A stretch of DNA of 64,000 nucleotides from Marinobacter sp. LV10R510-11A (GTDB lineage: Bacteria; Pseudomonadota; Gammaproteobacteria; Pseudomonadales; Oleiphilaceae): assembly GCF_900215155.1 (NCBI RefSeq), contig NZ_LT907980.1:930001-994000 (forward strand), written 5' to 3'. Shown here piece by piece: positions 25,882-35,875 of this stretch. The translations under genes and the position numbers were made by a program. Every line of letters starts with the position of its first letter. Positions within the stretch are counted from its first letter, which is position 1. The notes beneath the pieces are model-generated. The model made no database searches. It saw only the letters and a program-made list of their open reading frames with translations, and had not been told where the DNA came from.

Positions 25882-27180
25882 TCAGGCCACCACTGACTCC
25901 TTTTCATTTTGTTTGGTGTTGACGCGGACCTTGCCGGTCAGGAGGTCTTGCATCAGGGCCTTTTTAGCGTCTACTAACACGGCAAGTTTTTTGTTGATCA
26001 AATTAATTTTCAGTGCGATTCCATTCATAAGTTTGAACATTTCCGTTTGCTCATCCAGCGGTGGCAATATAACTGGAAAGTTTTTCAATACAGCCACATT
26101 TAGGTTCTGCTGTGCGCCCCCTGCTTGACCTCCAATTACGAAGCTTTTCCCGTAATCTGAATTGATTAACATTGAAAGGAAATACGGATTAAGTTTTGTT
26201 TTCTTCGGTCGGGAGATGAGTGTTGTAAAACTATGGCAGCCATCATATTCATCTGGAACTACCGCAGATATACCAGGGTAGCCGGTCCGTACCGTAACGA
26301 CATCACCTGACCTGATCTTTTTAGAAGCATTCTTTTCTGAAAATTTTTCAGAAATTAGTAGCATATCCGTGCGCCTGATAGCGTCAGGCAAAATATTCTG
26401 ATTCCTTAATAGAGGAATACCTTCGCTGGAATAGGCGTGCGTCGTTGAACTTGCAATTCCAACGCTGATCTTACTGCACAATTCTTCAAGTGGAAGAATC
26501 TTCCACCGAGCCGGAATCCGCCCCACCGGCGAATCCTTGAATTCCGTATGCGGAACGCCGTCCACCCCAATCCCTTTCGTCAACAACTCCTGCATCATGC
26601 CGGTTTTCAGGTCTTTCAGCTTGTCGGTCTGTGCGCGTGTTGTTTCGATGACGTTATCGACGGATGACAGGATGGTGGCGATTTTTTGTTGTTCGGGGAG
26701 TGGTGGGCGATATATTCGCAATCCACCGAGCTGTGCCAAGTTTAAATTTATCTGAGCATTACCAGCCTGCGAATCACTTATTTGTTTAGCTGTATATGGG
26801 CTTTCAATTGAATACCTTATAAAATCGGGAATGACTTCATTATTACGAAACCTGACTATCCCAACAGCTTGATTGGTGTTAGCCGGTAGGTTGTATTTCC
26901 TTACTATTGCCGATCGTCCAATCGCTCCCGCTATTGATACCAAGAGGTCTCCAGCATGGAGCTGGGAACGCTTCAACGAATCATGAGTTTGCGTATCAAT
27001 GAATTTCAAATCTCGTTCATCGATAGCGCCAGCTTTAGAAATATTTTCGACGCGGATAAATTTTATGCCACTCCGAGCGTAGCTCGCTCCACTAGTGGTG
27101 GGAGTCGTTCCTTTTGTAACTACGGTGGACACATCATTTAGCGAGCATTCTGTCCACCCTTCCGGAGCCCTATCACTCAT
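25882..27180 (-). CDS. hsdS: type I restriction specificity subunit S
   Basis: A 432-aa protein with two target-recognition domains. Each is followed by the conserved helix region: [20 protein letters not shown] for the first and [20 protein letters not shown] for the second, which set the distance between the half-sites. It determines which bipartite sequence the enzyme methylates or attacks. The target-recognition domains differ in base composition from the conserved parts (AT-rich), typical of domain swapping. I use the ATG at 27180, overlapping the end of hsdM by eight bases. The recognition sequence cannot be predicted by eye. Confidence 0.93.
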   Translation of the reverse strand: MSDRAPEGWTECSLNDVSTVVTKGTTPTTSGASYARSGIKFIRVENISKAGAIDERDLKFIDTQTHDSLKRSQLHAGDLLVSIAGAIGRSAIVRKYNLPANTNQAVGIVRFRNNEVIPDFIRYSIESPYTAKQISDSQAGNAQINLNLAQLGGLRIYRPPLPEQQKIATILSSVDNVIETTRAQTDKLKDLKTGMMQELLTKGIGVDGVPHTEFKDSPVGRIPARWKILPLEELCSKISVGIASSTTHAYSSEGIPLLRNQNILPDAIRRTDMLLISEKFSEKNASKKIRSGDVVTVRTGYPGISAVVPDEYDGCHSFTTLISRPKKTKLNPYFLSMLINSDYGKSFVIGGQAGGAQQNLNVAVLKNFPVILPPLDEQTEMFKLMNGIALKINLINKKLAVLVDAKKALMQDLLTGKVRVNTKQNEKESVVA

Positions 27181-28897
27181 AACCAAGCTCCTGCAAATAA
27201 CCCTTCATCACACTTTCTGCTTCCGCCACCTTCGCATCCAGCTCGTTCAGTGACACCCGGTATTTGTCCCACCAGCGTTCCAGCTGACTGATCACAGGCG
27301 CGGCGACATCACCGGCCACTTCCCGAATGGCTTCCTTGCTGTCGATTTCGGGCTTGAAGTCGTAATAGTCATCAACCCGCCTTACGAACACTGTGGACAT
27401 GTCAAAGCCGTCCAGTATTTCTTCGCGGATGTATTCGCTTTCTACTTCCCGCACCGGAATGCCACCGTGCAGGATGGCACGCACGTCGAAGATTTCCGGA
27501 GGTAGTGAGGTGTCAGCGTAGCGGCGGATGTTGAGGTTGTAATCGTTGTCCGCAATCTCTGCCAGGGTGACGACTTTGGCATAGCGTTTGATGTCCGCAT
27601 AGTCGTCAAAGGCGGTGACGATCTTGTCGATGTCCTGGGGGCGTAATTTGTTCTGGTTTTTGCCTTCTTCGTATTCCAGCTCGCCGTTGATGAACAGTAC
27701 CTTGCCCCTGCGTTCAGCGGGCTTGTTCTTATTGATGATCAAAAGGCAGGCAGGGATGCCCGTGCCGTAGAACAGCGCGGCAGGCAAGCCCACCACGGCT
27801 TCCAGCAGGTCATCATTCAGAATGCCCTGGCGTATTGCCTTTTCGCTGGAACCCCGGAATAGAACGCCGTGGGGCATTACGACGCCCATCATTCCTTCTG
27901 CATTCAAGCTGGCAATCATGTGTTGGACGAACGCCAGATCACCGGAGTCTTTGGGCGGGGTGCCATAGGGGAATCGCCCGTAGGCATCGTTGTCCGCTTC
28001 TTCCTTGCCCCACTTCTTCAGGCTGAAGGGTGGGTTGGCGATTACCCGATCAAAGGTCATCAGCTCGCCACCTTGGGTGTGCTGCGGGTTGCCCAGCGTA
28101 TCGCCCTTGCGAATGTCCGCGCTGTAGACCCCGTGCAAGAACATGTTCATCTTGCAGATGGCCCACGTATTCAGGTTCATCTCCTGACCGGCCAGGGACA
28201 GGTTAAAAGGGTTTTCACCCTGTTCTGCAAGGTAGTTACGGGTTTGCACCAGCATGCCGCCAGAGCCGGCAGTAGGGTCATAGATACGCATGCCCGCATG
28301 GGGTTTCAGCAAGGCAACTAGCAGTTGCACCACCTCGGACGGGGTGTAGAACTCGCCGCCTTTCTTACCGGCGCTGTCGGCAAACATCTTGATCAGATAT
28401 TCATAGGCGGTGCCCAGCAAGTCCGGGCGTTCAAAATCGGCATTGCGCAGGCGGTAGCGGCTGAAATGGCTGAGTAGATCCCGCAGCTTTTTGTCAGACA
28501 GCTTGTTCTTGATATTGAAATCGATAGACACCAACACGCCTTCCAGTGAAGCGTTGAACTCTTCGATGGCTTCGGTGGCTTTGTTCAGCTCCGCGCCGAT
28601 GTCGTGCTTCAGGTCCTTGATGGCATCCCAGCGGGCAATGGGCGGGATGTAGAAGGTTTTGTCGTATTCGTCTTCATCATTCGCAAGCTCACGAGCCTCG
28701 GCTTCGGTTTTGCCTTTGTCCCGGTAATACTGAATAACCGCTTCCTGAGCTTCCTCGAAGGCGTCTGACAGGCGCTTGAGGAACATCATGCCGAAGATGT
28801 AGTCCTTAAATTCGGAAGCGTCCATGTTGCCGCGTAGGATGTCAGCGGTTTCCCAGAGGAAGGATTCGAGTTGCTGTAGCGTGATGTTGTGGCTCAT
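27173..28897 (-). CDS. hsdM: type I adenine methyltransferase subunit M
   Basis: A 574-aa N6-adenine methyltransferase, first gene of the operon. The N-terminal domain begins [20 protein letters not shown]; the AdoMet-binding motif is [13 protein letters not shown] and the catalytic motif is NPPFSLKK. With HsdS it protects host DNA, and with HsdR it forms the restriction complex. All motifs are intact. Its ribosome site region (AGGAACGGA on the coding strand) and an upstream 13-bp word are shared with the CBASS operon. Confidence 0.95.
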   Translation of the reverse strand: MSHNITLQQLESFLWETADILRGNMDASEFKDYIFGMMFLKRLSDAFEEAQEAVIQYYRDKGKTEAEARELANDEDEYDKTFYIPPIARWDAIKDLKHDIGAELNKATEAIEEFNASLEGVLVSIDFNIKNKLSDKKLRDLLSHFSRYRLRNADFERPDLLGTAYEYLIKMFADSAGKKGGEFYTPSEVVQLLVALLKPHAGMRIYDPTAGSGGMLVQTRNYLAEQGENPFNLSLAGQEMNLNTWAICKMNMFLHGVYSADIRKGDTLGNPQHTQGGELMTFDRVIANPPFSLKKWGKEEADNDAYGRFPYGTPPKDSGDLAFVQHMIASLNAEGMMGVVMPHGVLFRGSSEKAIRQGILNDDLLEAVVGLPAALFYGTGIPACLLIINKNKPAERRGKVLFINGELEYEEGKNQNKLRPQDIDKIVTAFDDYADIKRYAKVVTLAEIADNDYNLNIRRYADTSLPPEIFDVRAILHGGIPVREVESEYIREEILDGFDMSTVFVRRVDDYYDFKPEIDSKEAIREVAGDVAAPVISQLERWWDKYRVSLNELDAKVAEAESVMKGYLQELGYE

Positions 28898-28999
28898 TCG
28901 ATGGGGGTCCGTTCCTAGGAATTTTTTTAACTGAGTTGATCGAGGAGGGTGCCTAACTCCGTTTAAAACTGACCGCCAGTGTAGCCGGACTAGGGAGTT

Positions 29000-29012
29000 A
29001 CCACCAAAACTT
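29000..29012 (-). promoter_or_regulatory. 13-bp word shared by the hsd and CBASS upstream regions
   Basis: AAGTTTTGGTGGT on the minus strand, about 105 bp before hsdM. The same 13 bases occur at 31299-31311, about 65 bp before the CD-NTase. Possible common operator or trace of recombination. Confidence 0.35.
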
Positions 29013-29146
29013 CGCTGTAAACTACATAAATGAGCGCACAGTTCATCAGTAACTATTTCGGGATAGATAGAAATCTCTTAGCTTTCCGCTGCTCAAGTCC
29101 AGTCACCTGGAGGAATTTTAGGTGGAGGGAGTGTGTTCTTTCGATC

Positions 29147-29290
29147 ATGAGTCAGGCGGTGAGTGCCAACATCGACCGTTTAATTAGTCAGGTTGAGGAG
29201 GGTGGTAAGAGTGTAGTGCTGACACAGGTACAAGGCAACGTTCTCAAATTCTATGTTACGCATTCTCGACAAGGTCTGGTTTTTTGCTAG
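29147..29290 (+). CDS. possible 47-aa protein
   Basis: Frame MSQAVSANIDRLISQVEEGG then KSVVLTQVQGNVLKFYVTHS, between the divergent hsd operon and the convergent CBASS operon. Composition is protein-like; the GGTGGAGGG element is too far from the ATG to be a good ribosome site. Uncertain. Confidence 0.3.
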   Translation: MSQAVSANIDRLISQVEEGGKSVVLTQVQGNVLKFYVTHSRQGLVFC

Positions 29291-29333
29291 TTCGTGTCTC
29301 CCGCAATCCTCAAAAGGTTTGTGCTAGTGTGCG

Positions 29334-29954
29334 CTACAGAAATGCGCACACATAATTCACTGCATCAGTAAAGAATACGACACCTAAAATCGCCATGACA
29401 AAGAGCGGTAAAGAAAGAGATAAGGGTATTTTATCTCGAAAGAGCCCGAAATCTAATTCTTTATCGATCCATCCAATCTGCTGTTCCCAAAAGAACTTGT
29501 AATGCGCGTACCAGTTACTAAAAAGAATCTGATGACTTTCACTTATTTGTATGTACTCTGCCTCAATCCTTTCCAGTTCAACCAAGTCCTCTCTAGAGGG
29601 CGTTTCGCTAGCATTTACGTTCCAGTAAAGTCGCTTTAGGGCATTAAAAAGTACAGTAAGATCTTTGCCTTTATTCGCGTATAACTCCTTCTTTGTGTCA
29701 TGAAATGAAATATAAAGCCCGATGATACCAAGAATAATAAAAGTTGCCGACAACGTTTCGACTTTCAAACTTTGGGTGGTCAATGAATAAATCCCAAAAG
29801 CTAAGGACGCAAAGCTAATCAGGCCGGGAGCCTTTAAAATGATGTCGTAAGTTGCAAAATGCTTTTTTGCCCCAAAACCAACATTGTAGGCTGTTTCAGC
29901 GATATGCCTGAGCAGGTCATCTTTTTTCATAGTCTTACTACCGAATTGGGACAT
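29334..29954 (-). CDS. SLATT-domain transmembrane effector of CBASS
   Basis: A 206-aa membrane protein with two adjacent N-terminal helices (LISFASLAFGIYSLTT and LSATFIILGIIGLYISF, residues about 45-85), a long helical cytosolic part and a C-terminal hydrophobic segment (LPLFVMAILGVVFF). The paired helices plus the following helix match the SLATT family, predicted pore-forming effectors that respond to nucleotide signals. It directly follows and overlaps the CD-NTase by 17 bases, so it would be the killer component: infection leads to signal, pore formation and cell death. The start at 29954 is supported by GAAGG upstream; an ATG at 29930 is possible. Confidence 0.75.
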   Translation of the reverse strand: MSQFGSKTMKKDDLLRHIAETAYNVGFGAKKHFATYDIILKAPGLISFASLAFGIYSLTTQSLKVETLSATFIILGIIGLYISFHDTKKELYANKGKDLTVLFNALKRLYWNVNASETPSREDLVELERIEAEYIQISESHQILFSNWYAHYKFFWEQQIGWIDKELDFGLFRDKIPLSLSLPLFVMAILGVVFFTDAVNYVCAFL

Positions 29955-31236
29955 AGATTCGTGCCTTCGCTACGACTATGTTGTCTTTAATAGCGTAGAC
30001 CTCAACTAGGTGCTCTCCGGCAAACTTAGTTGTTTCTTTGCGGCGATTTCGACCTTCATCATCGAAAATTTGGCCCCGGACTTCATCTCTTTGTTCTGCC
30101 TCCGCACCTCGATTCAACACCTTCCACTTCACGGAATATGGCTGAGGCACATTGCATGATTTAACGGTAAACCAAAGCGTTTTTTGTGGTTGGAGGCGTA
30201 GACCACGTTTCAGCATTACCCAAAGATTACTCTCTCGATATCCGTTTTGAGAAACATCACAATCAAGCTCAATATTGTATTGAACATTTACCGGATGAAA
30301 GTTTTCAATGAATTGTTCAGAATCTCGCCATGTTTTGACCGCTTTAGACATGCGATCGTCCCGGATTCCCTCGTAAGCAGGGAACCGTCGACCGAACACC
30401 TTCCTCCATTTTTCGTTCTCAGATTTCGTTTCGGCCGCCGCTATTGCCGCTATACACAGGTCGTAAGCTTCGCTCGCTTTCTTCTGAAATTTGGTTTTAA
30501 CCTCTACGTTTTGTCCGCTACCCAACGCCTTATAATGATTTTTGTCCGGCTGGCCAGCGAGAAACTCAAAGAAATCTCGGTTGAGCAAGTGGTAAGACCC
30601 ATAACTTTGATTGTCGTAGGCTGTATTTTGCTTAAGGAAATTGTGGGCGAGGGTGTCTACAAGAAGACCTCCCATTCCAACTCCATGTTTATCTTTCCAG
30701 GCGCGCGTCATCTTGCAAAGACGCCGCAAGTTACGATTCTTTTGTTGGTCAAACTCCTTCATGGCAATCATCTCATGCCTGGGCTTGGTTTCCCTCCATC
30801 GCCCATCACCTTTAGTATCAGGAAATAAATAGTAAGGAATGTCATCGTTGTCTTTGCGCTCGAAAACTGGCTGAACCTCAAGAAGAAAATTTGTGTAGCT
30901 CACTGTGACGACAAGCCGATCGACCCGGACGTCCGTTTCGGGATACCTAGCTTTAATCGCGTCCTTGGTGTCAGACAATATTCTATATTGGTTATCTTTA
31001 TAGTCCTCCCACTTTCCTTGAGGCATTACGTAGAGCATATCCAGATCAGAGATATCTTTGATACCTGTATAGCGCCCGTAAGAGCCAACTTGGAGGGAGT
31101 TTTGGGTTTCGGACTCCGTGTCTCGAAATTTTTTGTTCAGACTTTTTGTGATCTGGTTGTACTTCAGGCTGATATTTTCCGAATTATCGACCCTTAGATT
31201 ATCGAGCAAACCAGTAAATAGCTGAGAAATCGACAT
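29938..31236 (-). CDS. CBASS cyclic-oligonucleotide synthase (CD-NTase, SMODS)
   Basis: A 432-aa nucleotidyltransferase of the cGAS/DncV-like family. The active site is GSYGRYTGIKDISDLDMLYV (GS at residues 51-52; metal aspartates 64 and 66), with the third acidic position in LLEVQPVFE near 125. The C-terminal 120 residues (NPVNVQYNIELDC-like start, later KWKVLNRGAEAEQRDEVRGQ and VEVYAIKDNIVVAKARIYVP) form a beta-sandwich like the AGS-C domain that often ends these enzymes. It would make a cyclic nucleotide on phage infection. With only an effector beside it and no Cap2/Cap3 or HORMA genes, this is a minimal (type I) CBASS. Confidence 0.85.
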   Translation of the reverse strand: MSISQLFTGLLDNLRVDNSENISLKYNQITKSLNKKFRDTESETQNSLQVGSYGRYTGIKDISDLDMLYVMPQGKWEDYKDNQYRILSDTKDAIKARYPETDVRVDRLVVTVSYTNFLLEVQPVFERKDNDDIPYYLFPDTKGDGRWRETKPRHEMIAMKEFDQQKNRNLRRLCKMTRAWKDKHGVGMGGLLVDTLAHNFLKQNTAYDNQSYGSYHLLNRDFFEFLAGQPDKNHYKALGSGQNVEVKTKFQKKASEAYDLCIAAIAAAETKSENEKWRKVFGRRFPAYEGIRDDRMSKAVKTWRDSEQFIENFHPVNVQYNIELDCDVSQNGYRESNLWVMLKRGLRLQPQKTLWFTVKSCNVPQPYSVKWKVLNRGAEAEQRDEVRGQIFDDEGRNRRKETTKFAGEHLVEVYAIKDNIVVAKARIYVPIR

Positions 31237-31298
31237 GAAGGCTTCCGTTCCTTGAAATTGCGTGATGAGCGCAGCGCAGCGCGAGATGCATCGCCACG

Positions 31299-31311
31299 AC
31301 CACCAAAACTT
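31299..31311 (-). promoter_or_regulatory. shared 13-bp word upstream of CBASS
   Basis: Second occurrence of the word at 29000-29012. The rest of 31312-31783 holds no recognisable gene; one hydrophobic frame (31486-31701, plus strand) ends in a possible membrane helix but has no ribosome site. Confidence 0.35.
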
Positions 31312-31783
31312 AAATCGTTATTTCAGAGTGTTAGTTCAAAAGACACCATGTCTCCGACGGTAGCACTTTCTTTCGAAAGGGCCAACAAAGGAGCCTACCG
31401 GGAATACAACACTAGATTCCTTTTTCACGTGTAGGGACTGCGCGACTGGGATTTCACGAAAATTAAATTTTGGCCGCGCCAGATCGTGATCGTCATAAAG
31501 GCAATATTTACTGGATACCGGAAAAGCGCTAAAAATCATCGTGATAAGCGAGTGAACGACGGATTTAGTTCTTTCTGTGAAAATTTAGTACTTCCTGTGG
31601 CTATCCTTTTAGCACTTTTTGTGGTCGTCCACCTCTTGGCGGTTGCAGCAGGTCTTACTCTTTTCCTGCTGCGCATAATAAACATTATGCGAAAAAGTTA
31701 GCGTACTAATATTTCTGGTATATACGACTACCATTGTTCTAGTTAACACGCTCCCTACCCATGGGCAAAGTTCCCCCTGTATA

Positions 31784-33061
31784 TCAAGTTACCTTAGGTA
31801 ACTGACTCCAGTTAGTCGTGTAGCTAGGCGACAAATGTTCTCTCCGCATCGAATAAGCCGCAGGGCCAGCTTGCCTGGCACTACAAATTTTTGTTCGTGA
31901 TTTTCGGTTGATCTCGTCCATCACGGACATCAGCCTGGCAGACCGGTCAATTCGGCGAGGCTCGGGGCTGGCAAACAGATCCTCCTGGATGGCTGTCTCA
32001 TTAACCAGGTCGCTAAGCATCACACCGGCTTTTGCATAGTCGTAACCGGTTCGGTACATCTGTCTAAGCAAACTTAAAACCTGCTGGACGATGACTCTTG
32101 AATCCTGTGTTGGTGTAATCAGCTTCACGGACGCACTGTTGGAGTACTGTTGCAGCTCAGTACGAAACGAGTTGGTTCGGACAAATACCATCAGTGCGCC
32201 GGCGTATTGCTCCCCTTTCCGAAGTTTTTCTGTCGCTTGCACCGCAAACTGAGCAACGGCTTCTGCAAGATCGAATAAAGCCCTTACAGGAGCCCCGAAA
32301 GAGCGGGAGCACATGATCTGCTTTTTCGGCTGTGGAACATCCTCCCACGGCAGGCAGGCAACCCCGTTCAATTCACGAATGGTGCGCTTCAACACCACAG
32401 AAAACTGATTGCGCAAAGTCGAAGGGTCAGAGTCAGCAAGTTCGAGTGCGGTTGTAATATCCATAGCTTGCAGCTTGGCTGATAGTTTTCGACCGACGCC
32501 CCAAACTTCAGCCACGGCCACCAAAGCCATCAACCGGCGCTGTCGGCCTGTATCTGTCAGGTCAACAACCCCCTTGGTTGCCTGATATTTTTTTGCCGCG
32601 TAGTTAGCAAGTTTGGCCAACGTCCGAGTCGGCGCGATACCCACGCAAACTGGCAAGCCAGTATCCTGAACAACGGTGTCTTTCACCTGGTGTCCAAAGC
32701 TTTCCAGGGAGACCACTCGCTCTATGCCAGTCAGATCCAAAAAAGCCTCATCGATGGAGTAAACATCCACCCGGGGTGCCAGAGCTTCTAGGGTCACCAT
32801 TACGCGCCGGCTTAGGTCACCATAAAGGGTGTAGTTGGAGGAAAACAGGTGGATGCCGTATTGACGGATTTCTGTTCTGATGTGATGGACCGGAACGCCC
32901 ATTTTGATGCCAAGGGCTTTGGCCTCTCGGGAGCGGGCCACCACACAACCGTCATTGTTTGACAACACAATCACAGGGGTATCACGCAGATCCGGTCGAA
33001 ACAGCTTTTCACAACTGGCGTAGAAGTTGTTGCAATCGACGAGTGCGAATACCGTTTTCAT
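31784..33061 (-). CDS. umuC: Y-family DNA polymerase, Pol V subunit UmuC
   Basis: A 425-aa translesion polymerase. It begins MKTVFALVDCNNFYASCEKL (first catalytic aspartate and the YxxCE motif), continues with VDVYSIDEAFLDL (SxDE catalytic motif) and KLANYAAK, and ends in a normal C-terminal domain. With cleaved UmuD it forms Pol V and copies damaged DNA with low fidelity. It lies 22 bp after umuD in one LexA-controlled operon. UmuDC pairs inside islands usually come from plasmids or prophages. Complete, with no defects. Confidence 0.95.
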   Translation of the reverse strand: MKTVFALVDCNNFYASCEKLFRPDLRDTPVIVLSNNDGCVVARSREAKALGIKMGVPVHHIRTEIRQYGIHLFSSNYTLYGDLSRRVMVTLEALAPRVDVYSIDEAFLDLTGIERVVSLESFGHQVKDTVVQDTGLPVCVGIAPTRTLAKLANYAAKKYQATKGVVDLTDTGRQRRLMALVAVAEVWGVGRKLSAKLQAMDITTALELADSDPSTLRNQFSVVLKRTIRELNGVACLPWEDVPQPKKQIMCSRSFGAPVRALFDLAEAVAQFAVQATEKLRKGEQYAGALMVFVRTNSFRTELQQYSNSASVKLITPTQDSRVIVQQVLSLLRQMYRTGYDYAKAGVMLSDLVNETAIQEDLFASPEPRRIDRSARLMSVMDEINRKSRTKICSARQAGPAAYSMRREHLSPSYTTNWSQLPKVT

Positions 33062-33083
33062 CTAGCTGTCACGGTGGAGGTCA

Positions 33084-33527
33084 TTATGACTTTCCACCCC
33101 GCTTGAGCGACCGGACGACATTGGTGACAACACCAAACACTTCTAGCACCATCCCTTCCTCGATGAGAATGGGCTGATAAGCAAGATTTCGTGGAAGCAG
33201 GTAAACCGGAGGAGGTATGAGGTGTAACTCCTTCACTGTCATCTCTGACTCCAGACTGGCGATAATGATGTCACCGTGCTGCGCGCGCAGAGACCGGTCG
33301 ACCACCAATACATCACCGGGGAAGATGCCGGCATCAATCATAGACTCACCTTCCACTCGCACAAAAAAAGTAGCTGCCGGATGCTGGATGCACAGTTCAT
33401 TCAGATCAAGAGTTTTCTCTATGTAGTCCTCTGCGGGCGAGGGAAAACCAGCGGAAACTCGCTCCAGGAAGAGCGGGATGTTCAGGCGCAGGCATGAATG
33501 GGAGTCACCTAGCAAGATGCAGGACAT
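33084..33527 (-). CDS. umuD: Pol V subunit UmuD, LexA-type self-cleaving protein
   Basis: A 147-aa S24-family protein. The self-cleavage site is the AG in RVSAGFPSPAEDY (residues about 24-36), the catalytic serine is in VRVEGESMIDAGI and the lysine in MTVKEL. RecA filaments stimulate its cleavage to UmuD'. The start at 33527 gives eight more residues than the usual UmuD. The LexA box lies 16 bp upstream. Confidence 0.93.
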   Translation of the reverse strand: MSCILLGDSHSCLRLNIPLFLERVSAGFPSPAEDYIEKTLDLNELCIQHPAATFFVRVEGESMIDAGIFPGDVLVVDRSLRAQHGDIIIASLESEMTVKELHLIPPPVYLLPRNLAYQPILIEEGMVLEVFGVVTNVVRSLKRGGKS

Positions 33528-33542
33528 GGCTTACACCGAAAA

Positions 33543-33558
33543 CTGTTTATTTATACAG
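33543..33558 (-). promoter_or_regulatory. LexA (SOS) box of umuDC
   Basis: CTGTTTATTTATACAG fits the gammaproteobacterial consensus CTGT-N8-ACAG exactly and sits just before the umuD start, so the operon should be SOS-induced. Confidence 0.9.
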
Positions 33559-33711
33559 TATTCTGCCGCTAAACGCTCGAAGGGTCAACCTGATGAAGAG
33601 GAAGTAAAGCTGTATCCAGCCGCGAAGCGAGAGCCGGCACTGATGAAAACACACGCCATTCAGCTTTTGGCGTGGCGATTTAAGTTGAGATAGCTACCGC
33701 TGCAAAGCTTG

Positions 33712-33975
33712 CTAAAAATCGTTGCTGGCAAGGCATTTTTCCATGTACCCCAAAGCAAAGGTCATAATGAGGGAGTAGAGTAGTGTTCTGAACATTGTGT
33801 ATTTCCTCACGATATAGTTTAGGTTGCTATCCAGCTTTAACCAGCGATTCTCGGCCCAGTCAGCAACGTGCTGTAACGCATCAAAGGCGTTTTTTGCTTC
33901 CGCAGCAGCTCAGTCGACTAGCGTTCCATCATTTTTCTTATCCAAAGCCTGTTTATCTCCATCGTCACACTGTTA
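33712..33975 (-). pseudogene. decayed C-terminus of an unknown protein
   Basis: The minus strand reads IRKNDGTLVD, a TGA, then AAAEAKNAFDALQHVADWAE followed by NRWLKLDSNLNYIVRKYTMF and a hydrophobic end. No start precedes it, and one stop interrupts it, so it looks like the remains of a longer gene. The neighbouring 33559-33711 and the very AT-rich 33976-34278 contain no gene; the latter probably holds the promoter of the next gene. Confidence 0.35.
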
Positions 33976-34278
33976 GATCATAGCCCATCAAGCAGAAAGC
34001 TTGTTGTAGATACTTAGAGATCGGACGCCACTATGCTCTGAAAAACGAACTCACCATAATGTTTTCACGGATATAATAATGGCGTGAATATTCTAAATTC
34101 CAAATATTAATCTAAGTATTTATATAAACATTGGAAAATAATTTCCATAATACTTTTGATTAAGCAAAATATATACTTTTACATTAAGTAAAATAAAAAC
34201 TAATCAGTTATAAATATTTTTATGTAGCGTTAAACTAAATATAATTAATTTTATTATTAAAACAATAAAAAAGGATCA

Positions 34279-35064
34279 ATGATGTTATTAAGATTAGGTA
34301 AGGAAGGCACAGTTGTTCGAGTTTATAAAACTCGCGCAATTTATTTTGACACGATTACCATGTCCAATGGACGCTCCCGTAAATTATTTCAAACTGAAAT
34401 GAGAAAAGTCGTAGAATTTCCGATATATGAGTCAGCCGATGCTCACATGTCGGATCTGCTAAACGAGGATGACGAGGCCATATTCAGCATACATGGCATC
34501 CAGAATGCTGAGAAATGGATTGAACGGCAGATGCAGGCTATTGATGCGGCTTTCCGTAAAAATCAGGCTATGGGGCTCATGGGCGGCACTGCGGTAATCA
34601 AGCGAAGCCGAAAGGATGACGAAACATACAGGTCTTATCCGGGCTTTATGCCAGATGCCAAGATTGGAGAATTTATTGGTGCGATCCGAGGATCGCATAA
34701 ATACGAGCCCAAAATGCGAATAAAGGTAAGGCTTCCGAAAGTCGAGGTGGTTGAGGACAAATCGCTTGCGAAAGCATGGCGTGAGGGTCGACTCGAGGAC
34801 TTGAACGATGAGGTGGTTGAGTTACTCGTTAGAACAGCAGATGAGCGCGGAAAGCCATTGGACCAAGCGTTTTCCGACGAGGAGGCGAGGGCAGTCTACA
34901 TCACCGAAAGGAAACTCTTTTATTTGATAACTCAGCAGCTCGGGTATTCGCAATCTTTCCTAGAGCAGCCGATCAAGGATGAACTCAGCAAAATAAAGGA
35001 GGAATTGGGGAAATATAAAAAGAAACAACCAAGAAAGCGCAAGGGAAAAGAGTTGTTGCCCTGA
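34279..35064 (+). CDS. hypothetical protein, 261 aa
   Basis: Starts at an ATG six bases after AAAAAGGATC. The N-terminus is beta-rich (LRLGKEGTVVRVYKTRAIYF) and the C-terminus is basic and helical (LSKIKEELGKYKKKQPRKRK), suggesting nucleic-acid binding. The middle SLAKAWREGRLEDLNDEVVE leads into LLVRTADERGKPLDQAFSDE. A broken copy of this last segment lies at 36009-36104, so the family was present twice. Preceded by 200 bp of strongly AT-rich DNA, unlike the chromosome. I do not recognise the family. No partner gene is evident. Confidence 0.6.
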   Translation: MMLLRLGKEGTVVRVYKTRAIYFDTITMSNGRSRKLFQTEMRKVVEFPIYESADAHMSDLLNEDDEAIFSIHGIQNAEKWIERQMQAIDAAFRKNQAMGLMGGTAVIKRSRKDDETYRSYPGFMPDAKIGEFIGAIRGSHKYEPKMRIKVRLPKVEVVEDKSLAKAWREGRLEDLNDEVVELLVRTADERGKPLDQAFSDEEARAVYITERKLFYLITQQLGYSQSFLEQPIKDELSKIKEELGKYKKKQPRKRKGKELLP

Positions 35065-35122
35065 ACTTCACGAATTGCCAGAACCAAACAAGCTGACCTA
35101 ACTCCAGAAGCTTTGTTATTCT

Positions 35123-35361
35123 TGCTCAAAACATTCGGAGACCAACGAGGGTAACAAGCAGAAATACCAAGTAATCAAAAGGCAGGTCAATGACCTATAC
35201 GACATTCCCGACATAATTCTATCGTCGATGGTTATCCGATGTATTGACGGTGAAGGAAGAATGCCAGACGAGATCCATACCATATACCGCGCAAACGAGT
35301 CCCCGAAGAGCTGTTTGACGTCACCGAAATAGCCTACAAAGGCCTTATCAGCGACAAGTGA
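35123..35361 (+). pseudogene. frameshifted C-terminal remnant of an unknown protein
   Basis: Frame 1 reads YQVIKRQVNDLYDIPDIILS then SMVIRCIDGEGRMPDEIHTI; one base later VPEELFDVTEIAYKGLISDK ends at TGA 35359. Joined, they look like the C-terminal helices of a larger protein. The LYDIPD segment slightly resembles the ends of some Fic/DUF4172 proteins, but that is a weak impression. No start is left. Confidence 0.35.
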
Positions 35362-35557
35362 TAACGATACCCATGCGCCACAGAAGATGCCTTCGACCCT
35401 AGTCAGCTTAAAATTCGTCGCTCCGATAGGATAGCAGGAACTCCGAGACAACCACCCACCAATCCAGCTCTGTTTCACCAACGCAAGCAATTCGATCGTC
35501 GATCAGATAATACTCTGAAGCGTCAGGTTAGTAGCGCTCAGCCATCGCTTGGTACTT

Positions 35558-35793
35558 TTAGGTTCCCTCTGGATGCAACGAGTCCAGATTGGCAAACAAT
35601 TTCGGGGCTACCTCTTCGCTGATCAAAATATTTTGAATATCACGAGTGCTCTTGGGACTGGCACTCGTAAAAAGGACCAAGTCCCCATGTTGTTTCAGAA
35701 ACGCAAGAAATGAAAAAAGCTGGGCCTTGGGATTTGACTGACCGCATTGCTAATGATCGTGCCATCAAAATCGACACAAAACAGGGGCATCAT
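35558..35793 (-). pseudogene. decayed HAD-like gene related to the one at 17439
   Basis: The minus strand starts MMPLFCVDFDGTIISNAVSQ and continues IPRPSFFHFLRF, then after a one-base deletion LKQHGDLVLFTSASPKSTRD and VAPKLFANLDSLHPEGT, and another shift follows. It matches the HAD gene at 17439 (LDLEGTLLSNAVSQIPRPGL, later PMWFSDLEVIRPAGTLK), but with the standard DFDGT motif. Two frameshifts make it dead. A frame before it overlaps the start by ATGA, so it too once sat in an operon. Confidence 0.7.
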
Positions 35794-35875
35794 GGCTCAC
35801 CAATGTTTGATGGAAGGGCATCGCTGGCGCGCTTAAATGTCACCAGAAACTTCCGCGTCATTCACTCTTTGGCAA

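Noticed and set aside
31486..31701. 71-codon frame with a hydrophobic C-terminus.
   Set aside because: GTG start without ribosome site, unusual N-terminus; not distinguishable from chance in an intergenic region.
33478..33693. Plus-strand frame across the umuD start and the LexA box.
   Set aside because: It overlaps a well supported gene and its operator; no ribosome site or known family.
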